Positions 1-5,553 of a stretch of 8,335 bases of DNA are shown here, piece after piece. The stretch comes from Patescibacteria group bacterium. GTDB taxonomy: Bacteria; Patescibacteriota; Minisyncoccia; Phycocordibacterales; SBAW01. The notes beneath the pieces were generated by a model. It made no database searches and was not told where the DNA came from. It saw nothing but the letters and a program-made list of their open reading frames with translations. Location: the NCBI GenBank assembly GCA_028866155.1, contig JAGWIT010000039.1, positions 1 to 8,335 of the forward strand, in the 5' to 3' direction. A program made the translations under genes and the position numbers. Every line of letters begins with the position of its first letter. Position 1 is the stretch's first letter.

Positions 1-9
1 TTAAAACCA

Positions 10-636
10 ATGAACCGAAAGAGGTGGTATAAACGCAGTTCTGCCGGGTTTACCTTGATAGAATTGCTGGTCGTGGTGTCTATCATCGGCCTTTTATCGA
101 GTGTTGTATTAGCTTCGCTCAACAGCGCGCGCGTGAAGGCGGACAACGCCGCGCGCACCTTGGAAATCGGGGAGTATCTGAAGGCGCTTAACTCCGTGAT
201 GGCCGATACCGGCCAGTATCCGGGACCGGGCACGATACATCATTCATATTGTCTTGGCTATTATCCAACCGCCAATTACAACGGTAATGGATGTCCTCAG
301 TATGAGTGTTCGAACGCTAATGCTGGGCCTGGTTCGTGTATTGGAGACGACGGAACATTATCGTCAGTTACGGATGCGCTCACACCTTACCTGCCCTCCC
401 GACCACCTCTAAAGCCAGTGGTTAGTAACGGAACGACAGGGGCATTTGATGGTCCGTTGTATTTCTATCAAAAAGATGAGGGGAATGGGATGGGGAACTA
501 CTTATTTTGGTTCTTGGAAGGAACGACCGACACCGTGCAGTGCGGATACGGCACTGTGATCGGTTGGACAGGACCGGCGCAAGAGCATGGTGCGAGCTCG
601 CCGAACGTAGTCGAATGCGTAGTGGAGCTACAATAG
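10..636 (+). CDS. Type IV pilin / type II secretion pseudopilin-like prepilin
   Basis: A 208-residue class III prepilin. Residues 1-13 form a short basic leader (K/R at 3, 4, 5, 8 and 9) ending in Gly13. Then comes the canonical start of mature pilin, FTLIELLVVVSIIGLL, with Glu at mature position +5 (residue 18). The hydrophobic N-terminal helix spans about residues 14-36. In this family PilD-type peptidase cuts after the Gly and N-methylates the Phe, and the subunit then joins an envelope-spanning pilus or pseudopilus. The rest is a soluble head with six cysteines (81, 95, 100, 110, 178, 203) that could form disulphides. ATG at 10 is the only sensible start because the leader follows at once; no Shine-Dalgarno is visible in the nine bases before it. 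No PilD, PilB or PilC gene is in view, so its assembly machinery must lie elsewhere. Whether it is a major, minor or adhesive pilin cannot be told. The prepilin call is secure; the head is not assigned to a subfamily. Confidence 0.9.
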   Translation: MNRKRWYKRSSAGFTLIELLVVVSIIGLLSSVVLASLNSARVKADNAARTLEIGEYLKALNSVMADTGQYPGPGTIHHSYCLGYYPTANYNGNGCPQYECSNANAGPGSCIGDDGTLSSVTDALTPYLPSRPPLKPVVSNGTTGAFDGPLYFYQKDEGNGMGNYLFWFLEGTTDTVQCGYGTVIGWTGPAQEHGASSPNVVECVVELQ

Positions 637-652
637 CCTCTGAAACTAGTTG

Positions 653-725
653 TGCGCCCACCAGGACTCGAACCTGGGACCTTCTCCTTAAGAGGGAGCA
701 GCTCTACCAACTGAGCTATGGGCGC
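653..725 (-). tRNA. tRNA-Lys (anticodon CTT)
   Basis: The minus strand folds as a 73-base cloverleaf. The acceptor stem is GCGCCCA/TGGGCGC with discriminator A, the D-arm is GCTC/GAGC around AGTTGGTA, and the T-arm is CCAGG/CCTGG around TTCGAGT. The anticodon loop CTCTTAA gives anticodon CTT, reading the lysine codon AAG. Base pair 27-43 would be a G-A mismatch, leaving a four-pair CTCC/GGAG anticodon stem. The 3' CCA is not encoded, so it must be added after transcription. The gene lies tail to tail with the prepilin gene, 16 bases away. Confidence 0.96.
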
Positions 726-757
726 TTTTACGCCTTCGTACAAGGCGCTTGGAGAGC

Positions 758-787
758 ACTATACCAGACGTCTTCCCTATTTTACAA
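758..787 (-). promoter_or_regulatory. Putative promoter of tRNA-Lys
   Basis: On the minus strand a -35-like TTGTAA (787-782) is followed by 18 bases and a -10-like TATAGT (763-758) preceded by TGG, an extended -10 signature. Transcription would begin near position 750, about 25 bases before the mature tRNA. The -35 box overlaps the stop codon (784-782) of the upstream methyltransferase gene. A small hairpin, CGCCTT/AAGGCG with a five-base loop (731-747), lies in the predicted leader. Identified by eye from consensus matches only. Confidence 0.5.
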
Positions 788-1459
788 AAAGCGAGACACG
801 GGGGGAATAAACCTCGGCGTCGCCGCTGCGTACGCTCTATATTCTGGGAATGCCTGCAGCAATGCCTTCTCCTCATACCGGATTCGCAAGAGCTGTGCCG
901 TCACATGTATCGCGACTATCACAAGCGACCACGGAAGCGCGAATTGGAGCATGATGCCGATTATCGCAAGCTCCTCAAACACATAGAGCGGATGCCGCAC
1001 GTATCGGTATGGTCCGCTAGTCACGAGACGTCGTGCGCTTGGTAAAATCGCAAACGACTTCCCCAGATACGAAAGCGCCCATATAGAGAGGACGAGCCCC
1101 GCCAGCGTAAGAAACGCGTCGAGTGGGATAAGCCAGAACGGCAGACGCGCGACTGGAAGGAAGAATGCCGTCGCGCTCGCAAACGTCCCGACCATCGCCG
1201 CGGCGTACGGCACAACACCCTGCACACGACTCTTCGGCGTGTCGCGAACGATGAGAAGAATGACGAGAAGCGTCGTGAAGATGATCCCGGCTGCCTCGAC
1301 TACGACGCGGAGGATAATGAACGCAAGATCACCCGAACCAGAGCCGCCGGATACAGCGAGACTCGCAAGGAATTCAGGAATCTGGCGTGAAAGGCCCCAG
1401 CCGTACCATGCGACAAGGAGAACGGTGGCAGAAAAATTGCGAATATTTGACCAGGACAT
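782..1459 (-). CDS. ICMT/PEMT-family integral membrane methyltransferase
   Basis: A 225-residue polytopic membrane protein with hydrophobic stretches at about residues 9-22, 45-71, 82-102, 108-132 and 161-190. The C-terminal signature of the isoprenylcysteine carboxyl methyltransferase / phospholipid methyltransferase family is clear: TSGPYRYVRHPLYVFEEL (147-164), then RIRYEEKALLQAFPEYRAY (192-210) and a closing TPRFIP. In characterised relatives the RHP and EE elements help form the SAM site at the membrane face. Bacterial members act on varied or unknown substrates (lipid, isoprenoid or small molecule), so protein prenylcysteine methylation should not be assumed. The length is ordinary and the frame intact. 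A -10-like TATACT (1478-1473) lies 13 bases before the ATG, without a good -35 and with no Shine-Dalgarno, so the mRNA may have a very short leader. The neighbours are tRNA genes and give no hint of substrate. Confidence 0.85.
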   Translation of the reverse strand: MSWSNIRNFSATVLLVAWYGWGLSRQIPEFLASLAVSGGSGSGDLAFIILRVVVEAAGIIFTTLLVILLIVRDTPKSRVQGVVPYAAAMVGTFASATAFFLPVARLPFWLIPLDAFLTLAGLVLSIWALSYLGKSFAILPSARRLVTSGPYRYVRHPLYVFEELAIIGIMLQFALPWSLVIVAIHVTAQLLRIRYEEKALLQAFPEYRAYAAATPRFIPPVSRFL

Positions 1460-1517
1460 ATTTGCTTACCGCAGTATATCGCTTCGTGGATGCTTGCTAT
1501 AGTCTATACATCGTGCG

Positions 1518-1599
1518 GCTGGGGTGGCGAAATTGGTAGACGCACCTGCCTTAGGAGCAGACGGGGCAACCCATGGAGGTTCGAGTCCTCTCCCCAGCA
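1518..1599 (+). tRNA. tRNA-Leu (anticodon TAG)
   Basis: An 82-base class II tRNA. The acceptor stem is GCTGGGG/CCCCAGC with discriminator A. The D-loop contains AAATTGGTAGA, the anticodon stem is CTGC/GCAG with loop CTTAGGA (anticodon TAG, reading CTA and probably other CTN codons), and an extended variable arm includes ACGGGGCAACCCAT. The T-arm is GGAGG/CCTCT around TTCGAGT. CCA is not encoded. A -10-like TATAGT lies at 1498-1503, with no convincing -35. Confidence 0.96.
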
Positions 1600-1600
1600 C

Positions 1601-1628
1601 TTGACTTACCAGTAATGTTGTGTATTAT
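1601..1628 (+). promoter_or_regulatory. Sigma-70-type promoter of the SPFH operon
   Basis: TTGACT (1601-1606, five of six to TTGACA), a 16-base spacer and TATTAT (1623-1628, five of six to TATAAT). The -35 begins 2 bases after the last base of tRNA-Leu. Predicted transcription starts near 1635, giving a leader of about 59 bases before the ATG at 1694. The match is visual but strong for both boxes. Confidence 0.7.
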
Positions 1629-1681
1629 TTCTATTAGGTAAATAGGTCTTTTACTGCTCAATACACTTACGGAACTTACAG

Positions 1682-1686
1682 AGGAG
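1682..1686 (+). promoter_or_regulatory. Shine-Dalgarno site of the SPFH gene
   Basis: AGGAG within AGAGGAG, seven bases before the ATG at 1694. It fixes that start, and it contrasts with the minus-strand pilin cluster, where such sites are mostly absent. Confidence 0.85.
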
Positions 1687-1693
1687 AAACGAC

Positions 1694-2809
1694 ATGGGTG
1701 CAGATGCAGATACAGTTGTGGGGCATCGCCCCACAAAAGTAAATCCAAACCCAAAGCTTTATTGGCTGCTTTGGTTTTGTGGTGTGGCGATTGTTATCAT
1801 CCCATTAATCATTGCCTTGGTAGGGTGGAGCTATCCGCTCTTCGATAAATTCGGTATGAACTTCGAAGGCGGGCCAACAGCAATCCTCTTCGATCTTGTC
1901 TTCTTTGCTCTCTCCCTGAAGGAGGTGCCGGCGAACAAGGTCGCAGCGGCGTTCTGTTATGGTGGAGCTCTTGTAATCCTTCCTTCTGGTTTGCATTTCG
2001 TGCCATTCCTTCTGATGCAAATTAAGGACGGGCCTCGCCCTGTGCAGGAATTTCAATGCCCAGGCGAGCCGGAAAACGTATTCAAGGGAGATGATAAGGA
2101 ACCGCTTCCGGCGGGAATGGTTCGTCCAATCCGGGTTGTCACCGGAGGACCAAAAACAGAGGGCGGGAAAGATGGCTTACTTAATGAGCGCATGACTATC
2201 GTCCTCAACTTCGTGGTTCAGTGGGCCATCACAGACGTCCTGGATTATGTTTCCAATTACGGAAGCGTTGCCGAGGTTGAGAAGCAGGTGCGTGACATTG
2301 GCGAAGCGCTTCTCGCTGAAGTTGCTGTTAGTCATTCGGCAGAGAGCTTCATTGACAACCTGCCTAAGACTAACGATCATCTTGTTACTAAAATCGGCGA
2401 GCGATTCGAAAATTCGGGAGTGAAGATAATTTCGACTCGACTTATCTCTCCCGATGTAAGTCACGAGGTGAGCAAGGCTCTTGCTGGTATCCCGGAAGAA
2501 CGTGCCAAAGCACAACAGACGGTAATCAAATCCGAGGCAGATAAAACCAGGCGCACAAAAGAAGGTGAGGGTACCGCAGCTGCTGAATTTGCCCTGCTTG
2601 ACGCGCAAGCAAAAGGTCGGAGAGAGATCATGAAAAGACTCAGAGTGAGCGGTGAAGCCGTTCTTGCTTCGGAGGCTGTCCGTGGACTTTCCGATAAAAC
2701 AGACGTACTTGTTGCGGGGGCTGAAGGCGGCATGAAAGACGTTATGAGCATCGTGAAAGGGGCTCAAGGTGCGCTGCAGTCCGGAAATGGAAAGGAGGTG
2801 CAGTCATGA
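1694..2809 (+). CDS. SPFH/band 7 (prohibitin/flotillin-like) membrane protein
   Basis: A 371-residue membrane scaffold-like protein. Hydrophobic segments lie at about residues 22-45 and 62-75. Residues about 75-255 look like a band-7 domain: LKEVPANKVAAAFCYGG near 75-91, LPSGLHFVPF at 96-105, a run rich in beta-strand-type residues (LNERMTIVLNFVVQWAI, 163-179) and VISTR-like KIISTRLISP at 244-253. After this comes a charged, alanine-rich helical tail (about 255-330: IPEERAKAQQTVIKSEADKT and onward), as in flotillins and prohibitins, where it drives oligomer formation. SPFH proteins form large ring or cage assemblies that organise membranes or control proteases. No HflK/HflC pairing or NfeD neighbour is present; instead an unrecognised membrane protein overlaps its stop codon. 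Start choice is firm because of the Shine-Dalgarno site and promoter. Family confidence is good, but the specific subfamily and role are unknown. Confidence 0.8.
   Translation: MGADADTVVGHRPTKVNPNPKLYWLLWFCGVAIVIIPLIIALVGWSYPLFDKFGMNFEGGPTAILFDLVFFALSLKEVPANKVAAAFCYGGALVILPSGLHFVPFLLMQIKDGPRPVQEFQCPGEPENVFKGDDKEPLPAGMVRPIRVVTGGPKTEGGKDGLLNERMTIVLNFVVQWAITDVLDYVSNYGSVAEVEKQVRDIGEALLAEVAVSHSAESFIDNLPKTNDHLVTKIGERFENSGVKIISTRLISPDVSHEVSKALAGIPEERAKAQQTVIKSEADKTRRTKEGEGTAAAEFALLDAQAKGRREIMKRLRVSGEAVLASEAVRGLSDKTDVLVAGAEGGMKDVMSIVKGAQGALQSGNGKEVQS
2792..2799 (+). promoter_or_regulatory. Strong Shine-Dalgarno site inside the end of the SPFH gene
   Basis: AAGGAGGT, a near-perfect match to the anti-Shine-Dalgarno, lies six bases before ATG 2806. 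The SPFH stop and the next start overlap as ATGA, so the second protein is probably made in step with the first. Confidence 0.85.
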
Positions 2810-3510
2810 ACGGACCCGTTGTTCTTGGAATCCTCGTTGTAGTCATCTTCCTGCTTGTGAAATATCCGTTGCCAGTAGGAAAAGTTTTGACGAATATTGG
2901 TCAGACCGTCAAGACTGGCAACAAAACTTCGTTCTGGTGGTCCATTGTGCTAGTCCTTACTGGCTTGGCTATCGCTTATTGGGGGATGTACTCTCCTATA
3001 ATCGAGACGCCGTCCGTGACTAGTGTGGGGAGTTGGAGCTGGGCACACTCACTTCCGCTTCTCGCCTTCTGGGGTGTTCTAGCTCTCCTTATCAAACTCA
3101 ACGCAAAGGAGGCGGCAAAGACACTTCAGTGGGTTCTGGCTGTAGTGGTGTGCATGCTCCTCTTCGGCTTCCCCACGTTGTCCCGACTGAAGGGTTCCTT
3201 CTCTCCAGACTGCGTGGCGGGACACCCGTGCGTCTTGTCTCAGAACGATGATGGTTCTTCAGGTGTCGTCGATGTTCCGAAAGGGAAGGTTGCATGCTTC
3301 GAACCGTGGATGTGGTCCCACTTGGATGAGCTCGGCTTGACGATTTCTTATCAAGCCGCAGGTGCCTCCGAGAGACCCTTCCCTTGTTCGCTCAAAGAGG
3401 TGTATGGAGGAAGCTGTACCGTGACCTATGATCATTTCTCGTTCAAGCCCGGGCACCCAGTTCCCTTACCGAAGTATTGGTTCGTGGCAAGTGGGTCTAG
3501 GCAGTGTTGA
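2806..3510 (+). CDS. Unrecognised four-helix membrane protein with a cysteine-rich C-terminal domain, partner of the SPFH protein
   Basis: A 234-residue protein not assigned to a family. Hydrophobic segments lie at about residues 4-20, 44-66, 83-98 and 107-124. They are followed by a polar domain of about 110 residues with six cysteines (136, 142, 164, 194, 204 and the final residue 234), a pattern suggesting disulphides on the outer face of the membrane. The domain includes CVAGHPC, ACFEPWMW, FPCSLKEVYGGSC and a last stretch of FKPGHPVPLPKYWF. The gene overlaps the SPFH stop by ATGA, has its own strong Shine-Dalgarno and is followed at once by a terminator. This points to a dedicated two-gene unit whose products probably form one complex. 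NfeD-type proteins often pair with SPFH proteins, but the C-terminal part does not look like an NfeD OB fold, so this may be a different partner. The topology is predicted by eye. Confidence 0.75.
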   Translation: MNGPVVLGILVVVIFLLVKYPLPVGKVLTNIGQTVKTGNKTSFWWSIVLVLTGLAIAYWGMYSPIIETPSVTSVGSWSWAHSLPLLAFWGVLALLIKLNAKEAAKTLQWVLAVVVCMLLFGFPTLSRLKGSFSPDCVAGHPCVLSQNDDGSSGVVDVPKGKVACFEPWMWSHLDELGLTISYQAAGASERPFPCSLKEVYGGSCTVTYDHFSFKPGHPVPLPKYWFVASGSRQC

Positions 3511-3516
3511 AGTAGC

Positions 3517-3560
3517 ACAGGTCGTGGCGCAATGCCACGACCTGTTTTCTTTTTTCTTTT
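3517..3560 (+). terminator. Intrinsic terminator of the SPFH operon
   Basis: A perfect 12-base-pair stem, ACAGGTCGTGGC (3517-3528) with GCCACGACCTGT (3534-3545), loop GCAAT, runs straight into a T-rich tract (3545-3560) interrupted by single Cs. It begins 6 bases after the stop codon ending at 3510. The converging minus-strand pilin cluster ends at 3577, so the same hairpin may also stop or protect that transcript, although no U-tract follows it on the minus strand. Confidence 0.92.
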
Positions 3561-3576
3561 CCTGAACGCCCTTCCG

Positions 3577-3849
3577 CTACTGCGTGATTCTGTTGATCGG
3601 AGCGAGATTGAAGGTCCCGAGCGCGAGGTTGATGATGCCGTATGCGCCGAAGATAATCACGAGCCCGATGATACCCCAGAGAATCGCCTGCTTCCCCGTC
3701 TCGCGTTCTTTCTCATTCCCGGCGTTCATGATGAACTCGAACACGCCCCAGATAAAGAGAACGAACGCGCCCGCAGCAAGGAGTAGGATAATCGGGTTGA
3801 TTATTTGAACGACAACCTTCCCGACGAATGAGTTAAGGACCGCGAACAT
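3577..3849 (-). CDS. VirB2/TrbC-like pilin, last gene of the array (short form)
   Basis: A 90-residue protein with two predicted membrane helices: about residues 17-42 (NPIILLLAAGAFVLFIWGVF) and about 55-78 (AILWGIIGLVIIFGAYGIIN). They are joined by the polar loop NAGNEKERETGKQ (42-54). This helix-loop-helix, with loop Gly, acidic residues, G-K and then L-W-G, matches the 'T4SS pilin' family common in Patescibacteria. In VirB2-type pilins the loop faces the cytoplasm before assembly and both ends face outward. No signal peptide is visible; the N-terminus is a short amphipathic stretch. Its ATG lies 8 bases after the preceding pilin gene, with a weak GGGAG upstream, so it is probably co-transcribed from the internal promoter at 4259-4286. 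Exact role within the structure is unknown. Confidence 0.78.
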   Translation of the reverse strand: MFAVLNSFVGKVVVQIINPIILLLAAGAFVLFIWGVFEFIMNAGNEKERETGKQAILWGIIGLVIIFGAYGIINLALGTFNLAPINRITQ

Positions 3850-3857
3850 TTAACTAA

Positions 3858-4232
3858 CTAGCTCCCGACGTTTATGCCCGATGACGGCGGAGTAACGTTG
3901 GTGTTCGAGAAGCTGAGCGTTCCCGTGAGAACGTTCACCAAGCCCCAGATGGAGAGCATGACGAAGAAGCCGATGAGGCCCCAGAGCATGAGGTTCTTGC
4001 CTTTCGTCTTTACCTCCTCGTCGTTCGCGCCAACAACGAACGTCCAGAACGCGCCCCAAAGGAAGATGATAAACGCAACGGCGAAGATGACTGGGACGAG
4101 GACGTTATTGATCGTGTCAATAATGAACTGACCGACTTGCGAGATGTTGCCAACTGACGTCTGAGCCATCGTAATGGCCGGCAAGACGAATGCCGCGAGA
4201 ACTCCTGTAATACGTGTAAGGGCTTTTTTCAT
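3858..4232 (-). CDS. VirB2/TrbC-like pilin with cleavable signal peptide
   Basis: A 124-residue protein. A Sec signal peptide spans residues 1-23 (MKKALTRITG, a hydrophobic core, then TMA before Gln24). After a short mature N-terminus come helix 1 (about 42-67, NVLVPVIFAVAFIIFLWG), the loop GANDEEVKTKGKN (68-80) and helix 2 (81-104, LMLWGLIGFFVMLSIWGLVN). The C-terminal tail is Ser/Thr/Asn/Pro-rich and likely exposed. The start at 4232 is preferred over a longer reading from 4286: the longer form would begin at TTG inside the promoter and bury the signal peptide. It resembles the pilin at 4905-5252 most closely. It is the only array member with its own clear promoter, which fits a more abundant subunit; that is an inference. 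Confidence 0.85.
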   Translation of the reverse strand: MKKALTRITGVLAAFVLPAITMAQTSVGNISQVGQFIIDTINNVLVPVIFAVAFIIFLWGAFWTFVVGANDEEVKTKGKNLMLWGLIGFFVMLSIWGLVNVLTGTLSFSNTNVTPPSSGINVGS

Positions 4233-4258
4233 ACTATGAATAAGTGAATAACGAGCTA

Positions 4259-4286
4259 ATTGTAACGTTCTTGAGGCCCTGGTCAA
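4259..4286 (-). promoter_or_regulatory. Internal promoter ahead of the last two pilin genes
   Basis: TTGACC (4286-4281), a 16-base spacer and TACAAT (4264-4259) on the minus strand, each five of six to consensus. Predicted transcription start is near 4252, leaving a leader of about 20 bases before the ATG at 4232. It lies in the 82-base gap between two pilin genes, the largest gap inside the array. Confidence 0.7.
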
Positions 4287-4314
4287 CCGATTTTAGAAGG
4301 TCGTGTGGATAATG

Positions 4315-4908
4315 CTAGAGCGTCGGATACGGCGGCGCAGAGCCGCCCGGCGCGAGGCCGAGCGTACTACCGACGATCCCGACGAGCCCCCAGAGCGAGA
4401 AGATGACGACGAAAGCAATAACGCCCCAGAGGACGAAGTCCTTTCCTTTGCCGCGCTCGGTCTCATTCGTCGCACCCAAGATAAAGTAGCGATACACGCC
4501 GAAGAGGAAGACGATGAACGCGACCGCCATCAGCACCGGCGCGACGAGGAAGTTGATGATGTTGATGATCGCGGAGCCGTATTGGTTGAGATAAGTGAAA
4601 TTGATACCGCTTGGACCACCCGAGGGCGTGACGCAGTTGACACCACTCGGGACGGTGCCGGCGGGACAGCCGCCGTTGACGATACCGCCGGAGGGAACGT
4701 AACTGCTTGTCCAACCAGCAGGAATGTTTTGAGGGGAATAACAGATACCATTGGTGTAATTCGGTGAACTAAAATCTGTTGAATACGCACACACTTGGCC
4801 GGAAGAACATTGGCTGTCGTTCGTACAGGCGTAAACTGCCGGAGGAAATAAACCAATAAGAAATAGTGCCGGTATGAGGGTCGCGGAGAATCGAAAGACT
4901 TTTTTCAT
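4315..4908 (-). CDS. Pilin-domain protein with cysteine-rich N-terminal ectodomain
   Basis: A 197-residue modular protein. The signal peptide (1-27) ends in VYA just before Cys28. Residues 28-92 hold six cysteines (28, 34, 40, 56, 81, 92), beginning with CTNDSQCSSGQVC, a C-x5-C-x5-C knot-like pattern. A Gly/Pro/Ser-rich linker (about 72-104) leads to the pilin core: helix 1 about 115-143, loop GATNETERGKGKD (145-157) and helix 2 about 158-182 (VLWGVIAFVVIFSLWGLVGI), with a Pro-rich tail. The core follows the VirB2/TrbC-like pattern, so the cysteine-rich part would project outward, perhaps as a binding or tip module; that is inference. Cys28 directly after VYA could instead be lipid-modified, though Tyr at -2 is a poor lipobox. 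Start 4908 is chosen because it gives the signal peptide and an ATGA overlap with the upstream stop; AGGA lies just before it. Confidence 0.82.
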   Translation of the reverse strand: MKKVFRFSATLIPALFLIGLFPPAVYACTNDSQCSSGQVCAYSTDFSSPNYTNGICYSPQNIPAGWTSSYVPSGGIVNGGCPAGTVPSGVNCVTPSGGPSGINFTYLNQYGSAIINIINFLVAPVLMAVAFIVFLFGVYRYFILGATNETERGKGKDFVLWGVIAFVVIFSLWGLVGIVGSTLGLAPGGSAPPYPTL

Positions 4909-5252
4909 GATCCTAAATATGATGGGTACGATGTCGGTAGCGGTGGTGCAGAAGCACCCGTGAGCCCGAACGAATACGCGACAACGTTCACGATCCCCCA
5001 CAAGGACAGCATGATAAAGAAGCCGATGAGGCCCCAGAGGATGATCTTATGCCCTTGCTCAACTGCCGTCTGGTCCCCGCTACTCCAGATGTAGGTCCTG
5101 AAAACGCCAAAGAGGAATACGAGGAAGGAAACGGCGAAGAGCACCGGTACGAGCACGTTATTGATGATGTAGAGAACGGTGCTCCCGAGCTGGCAGAGGC
5201 TACTCGCGCAAGTATTACCGAACGAGAGGGTAATGCCCCAATTTATGTTCAT
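4905..5252 (-). CDS. VirB2/TrbC-like pilin without obvious signal peptide
   Basis: A 115-residue protein. The N-terminus (1-24) is polar with two cysteines (15, 20) and no classical signal peptide. Helix 1 is about 26-52 (YIINNVLVPVLFAVSFLVFLFGVF), the loop is WSSGDQTAVEQGHKI (56-70) with His in place of the usual first Lys, and helix 2 is about 71-94 (ILWGLIGFFIMLSLWGIVNV). A Ser/Pro/Tyr-rich tail follows. The core is nearly interchangeable with that of the pilin at 3858-4232, including a 23-base identical block in the DNA, so the two look like a recent duplication. The stop TGA overlaps the next ATG. The start ATG at 5252 follows a T/A-rich stretch with no Shine-Dalgarno. The two N-terminal cysteines could form a small disulphide loop; function is unknown. 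Confidence 0.8.
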   Translation of the reverse strand: MNINWGITLSFGNTCASSLCQLGSTVLYIINNVLVPVLFAVSFLVFLFGVFRTYIWSSGDQTAVEQGHKIILWGLIGFFIMLSLWGIVNVVAYSFGLTGASAPPLPTSYPSYLGS

Positions 5253-5270
5253 ATATAAAAGTATGCCACG

Positions 5271-5552
5271 TTACGCAGTCGGCGCGATGCCGAGCGTGGA
5301 TAACAGTATGCCCACGATCGTCCACACCGCGAAGAGTATAACCATGCCGATAATGCCCCAGAGGATGAATTTCCTTCCCTCTTCGCGCTGCGTTTCTTCG
5401 CCTCCGTGGAGAAAAAAATATTTGACGACACCCCAGATGAAGACGATGAACGCAAGGGTGAAGATGACTGGCACGACGATGGTGCTCAAGACACCGATGA
5501 TGCCAGTTGTCCCGCTCCCGACAAAACTCGCGAAAGTAACGCCGGTTCCCAT
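5271..5552 (-). CDS. VirB2/TrbC-like pilin (short form)
   Basis: A 93-residue protein with a Gly/Ser/Thr-rich N-terminus (1-20). Helix 1 is about 21-48 (TIVVPVIFTLAFIVFIWGVV), the loop HGGEETQREEGRKF (49-62) is strongly charged, and helix 2 is about 63-88 (ILWGIIGMVILFAVWTIVGIL). The pattern is the same as in the other array members; Arg-Lys replaces Gly-Lys-x at the loop end. No cleavable signal peptide is seen. The ATG at 5552 is preferred to a TTG at 5564 because the latter lies inside the preceding gene and adds only four residues; the ATG follows that gene's TAG by one base. Translation may therefore restart from the upstream gene. No Shine-Dalgarno is visible. Confidence 0.8.
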   Translation of the reverse strand: MGTGVTFASFVGSGTTGIIGVLSTIVVPVIFTLAFIVFIWGVVKYFFLHGGEETQREEGRKFILWGIIGMVILFAVWTIVGILLSTLGIAPTA

Positions 5553-5553
5553 A

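Noticed and set aside
128..157. GCGCGCG inverted repeat in the prepilin gene
   Set aside because: Explained by alanine/arginine codons in the coding sequence; the loop is long and there is no T-tract.
1518..3560. Integrated element using tRNA-Leu as attachment site, carrying the SPFH pair
   Set aside because: No repeat of the tRNA 3' end was found downstream of the pair and there is no integrase in the window.
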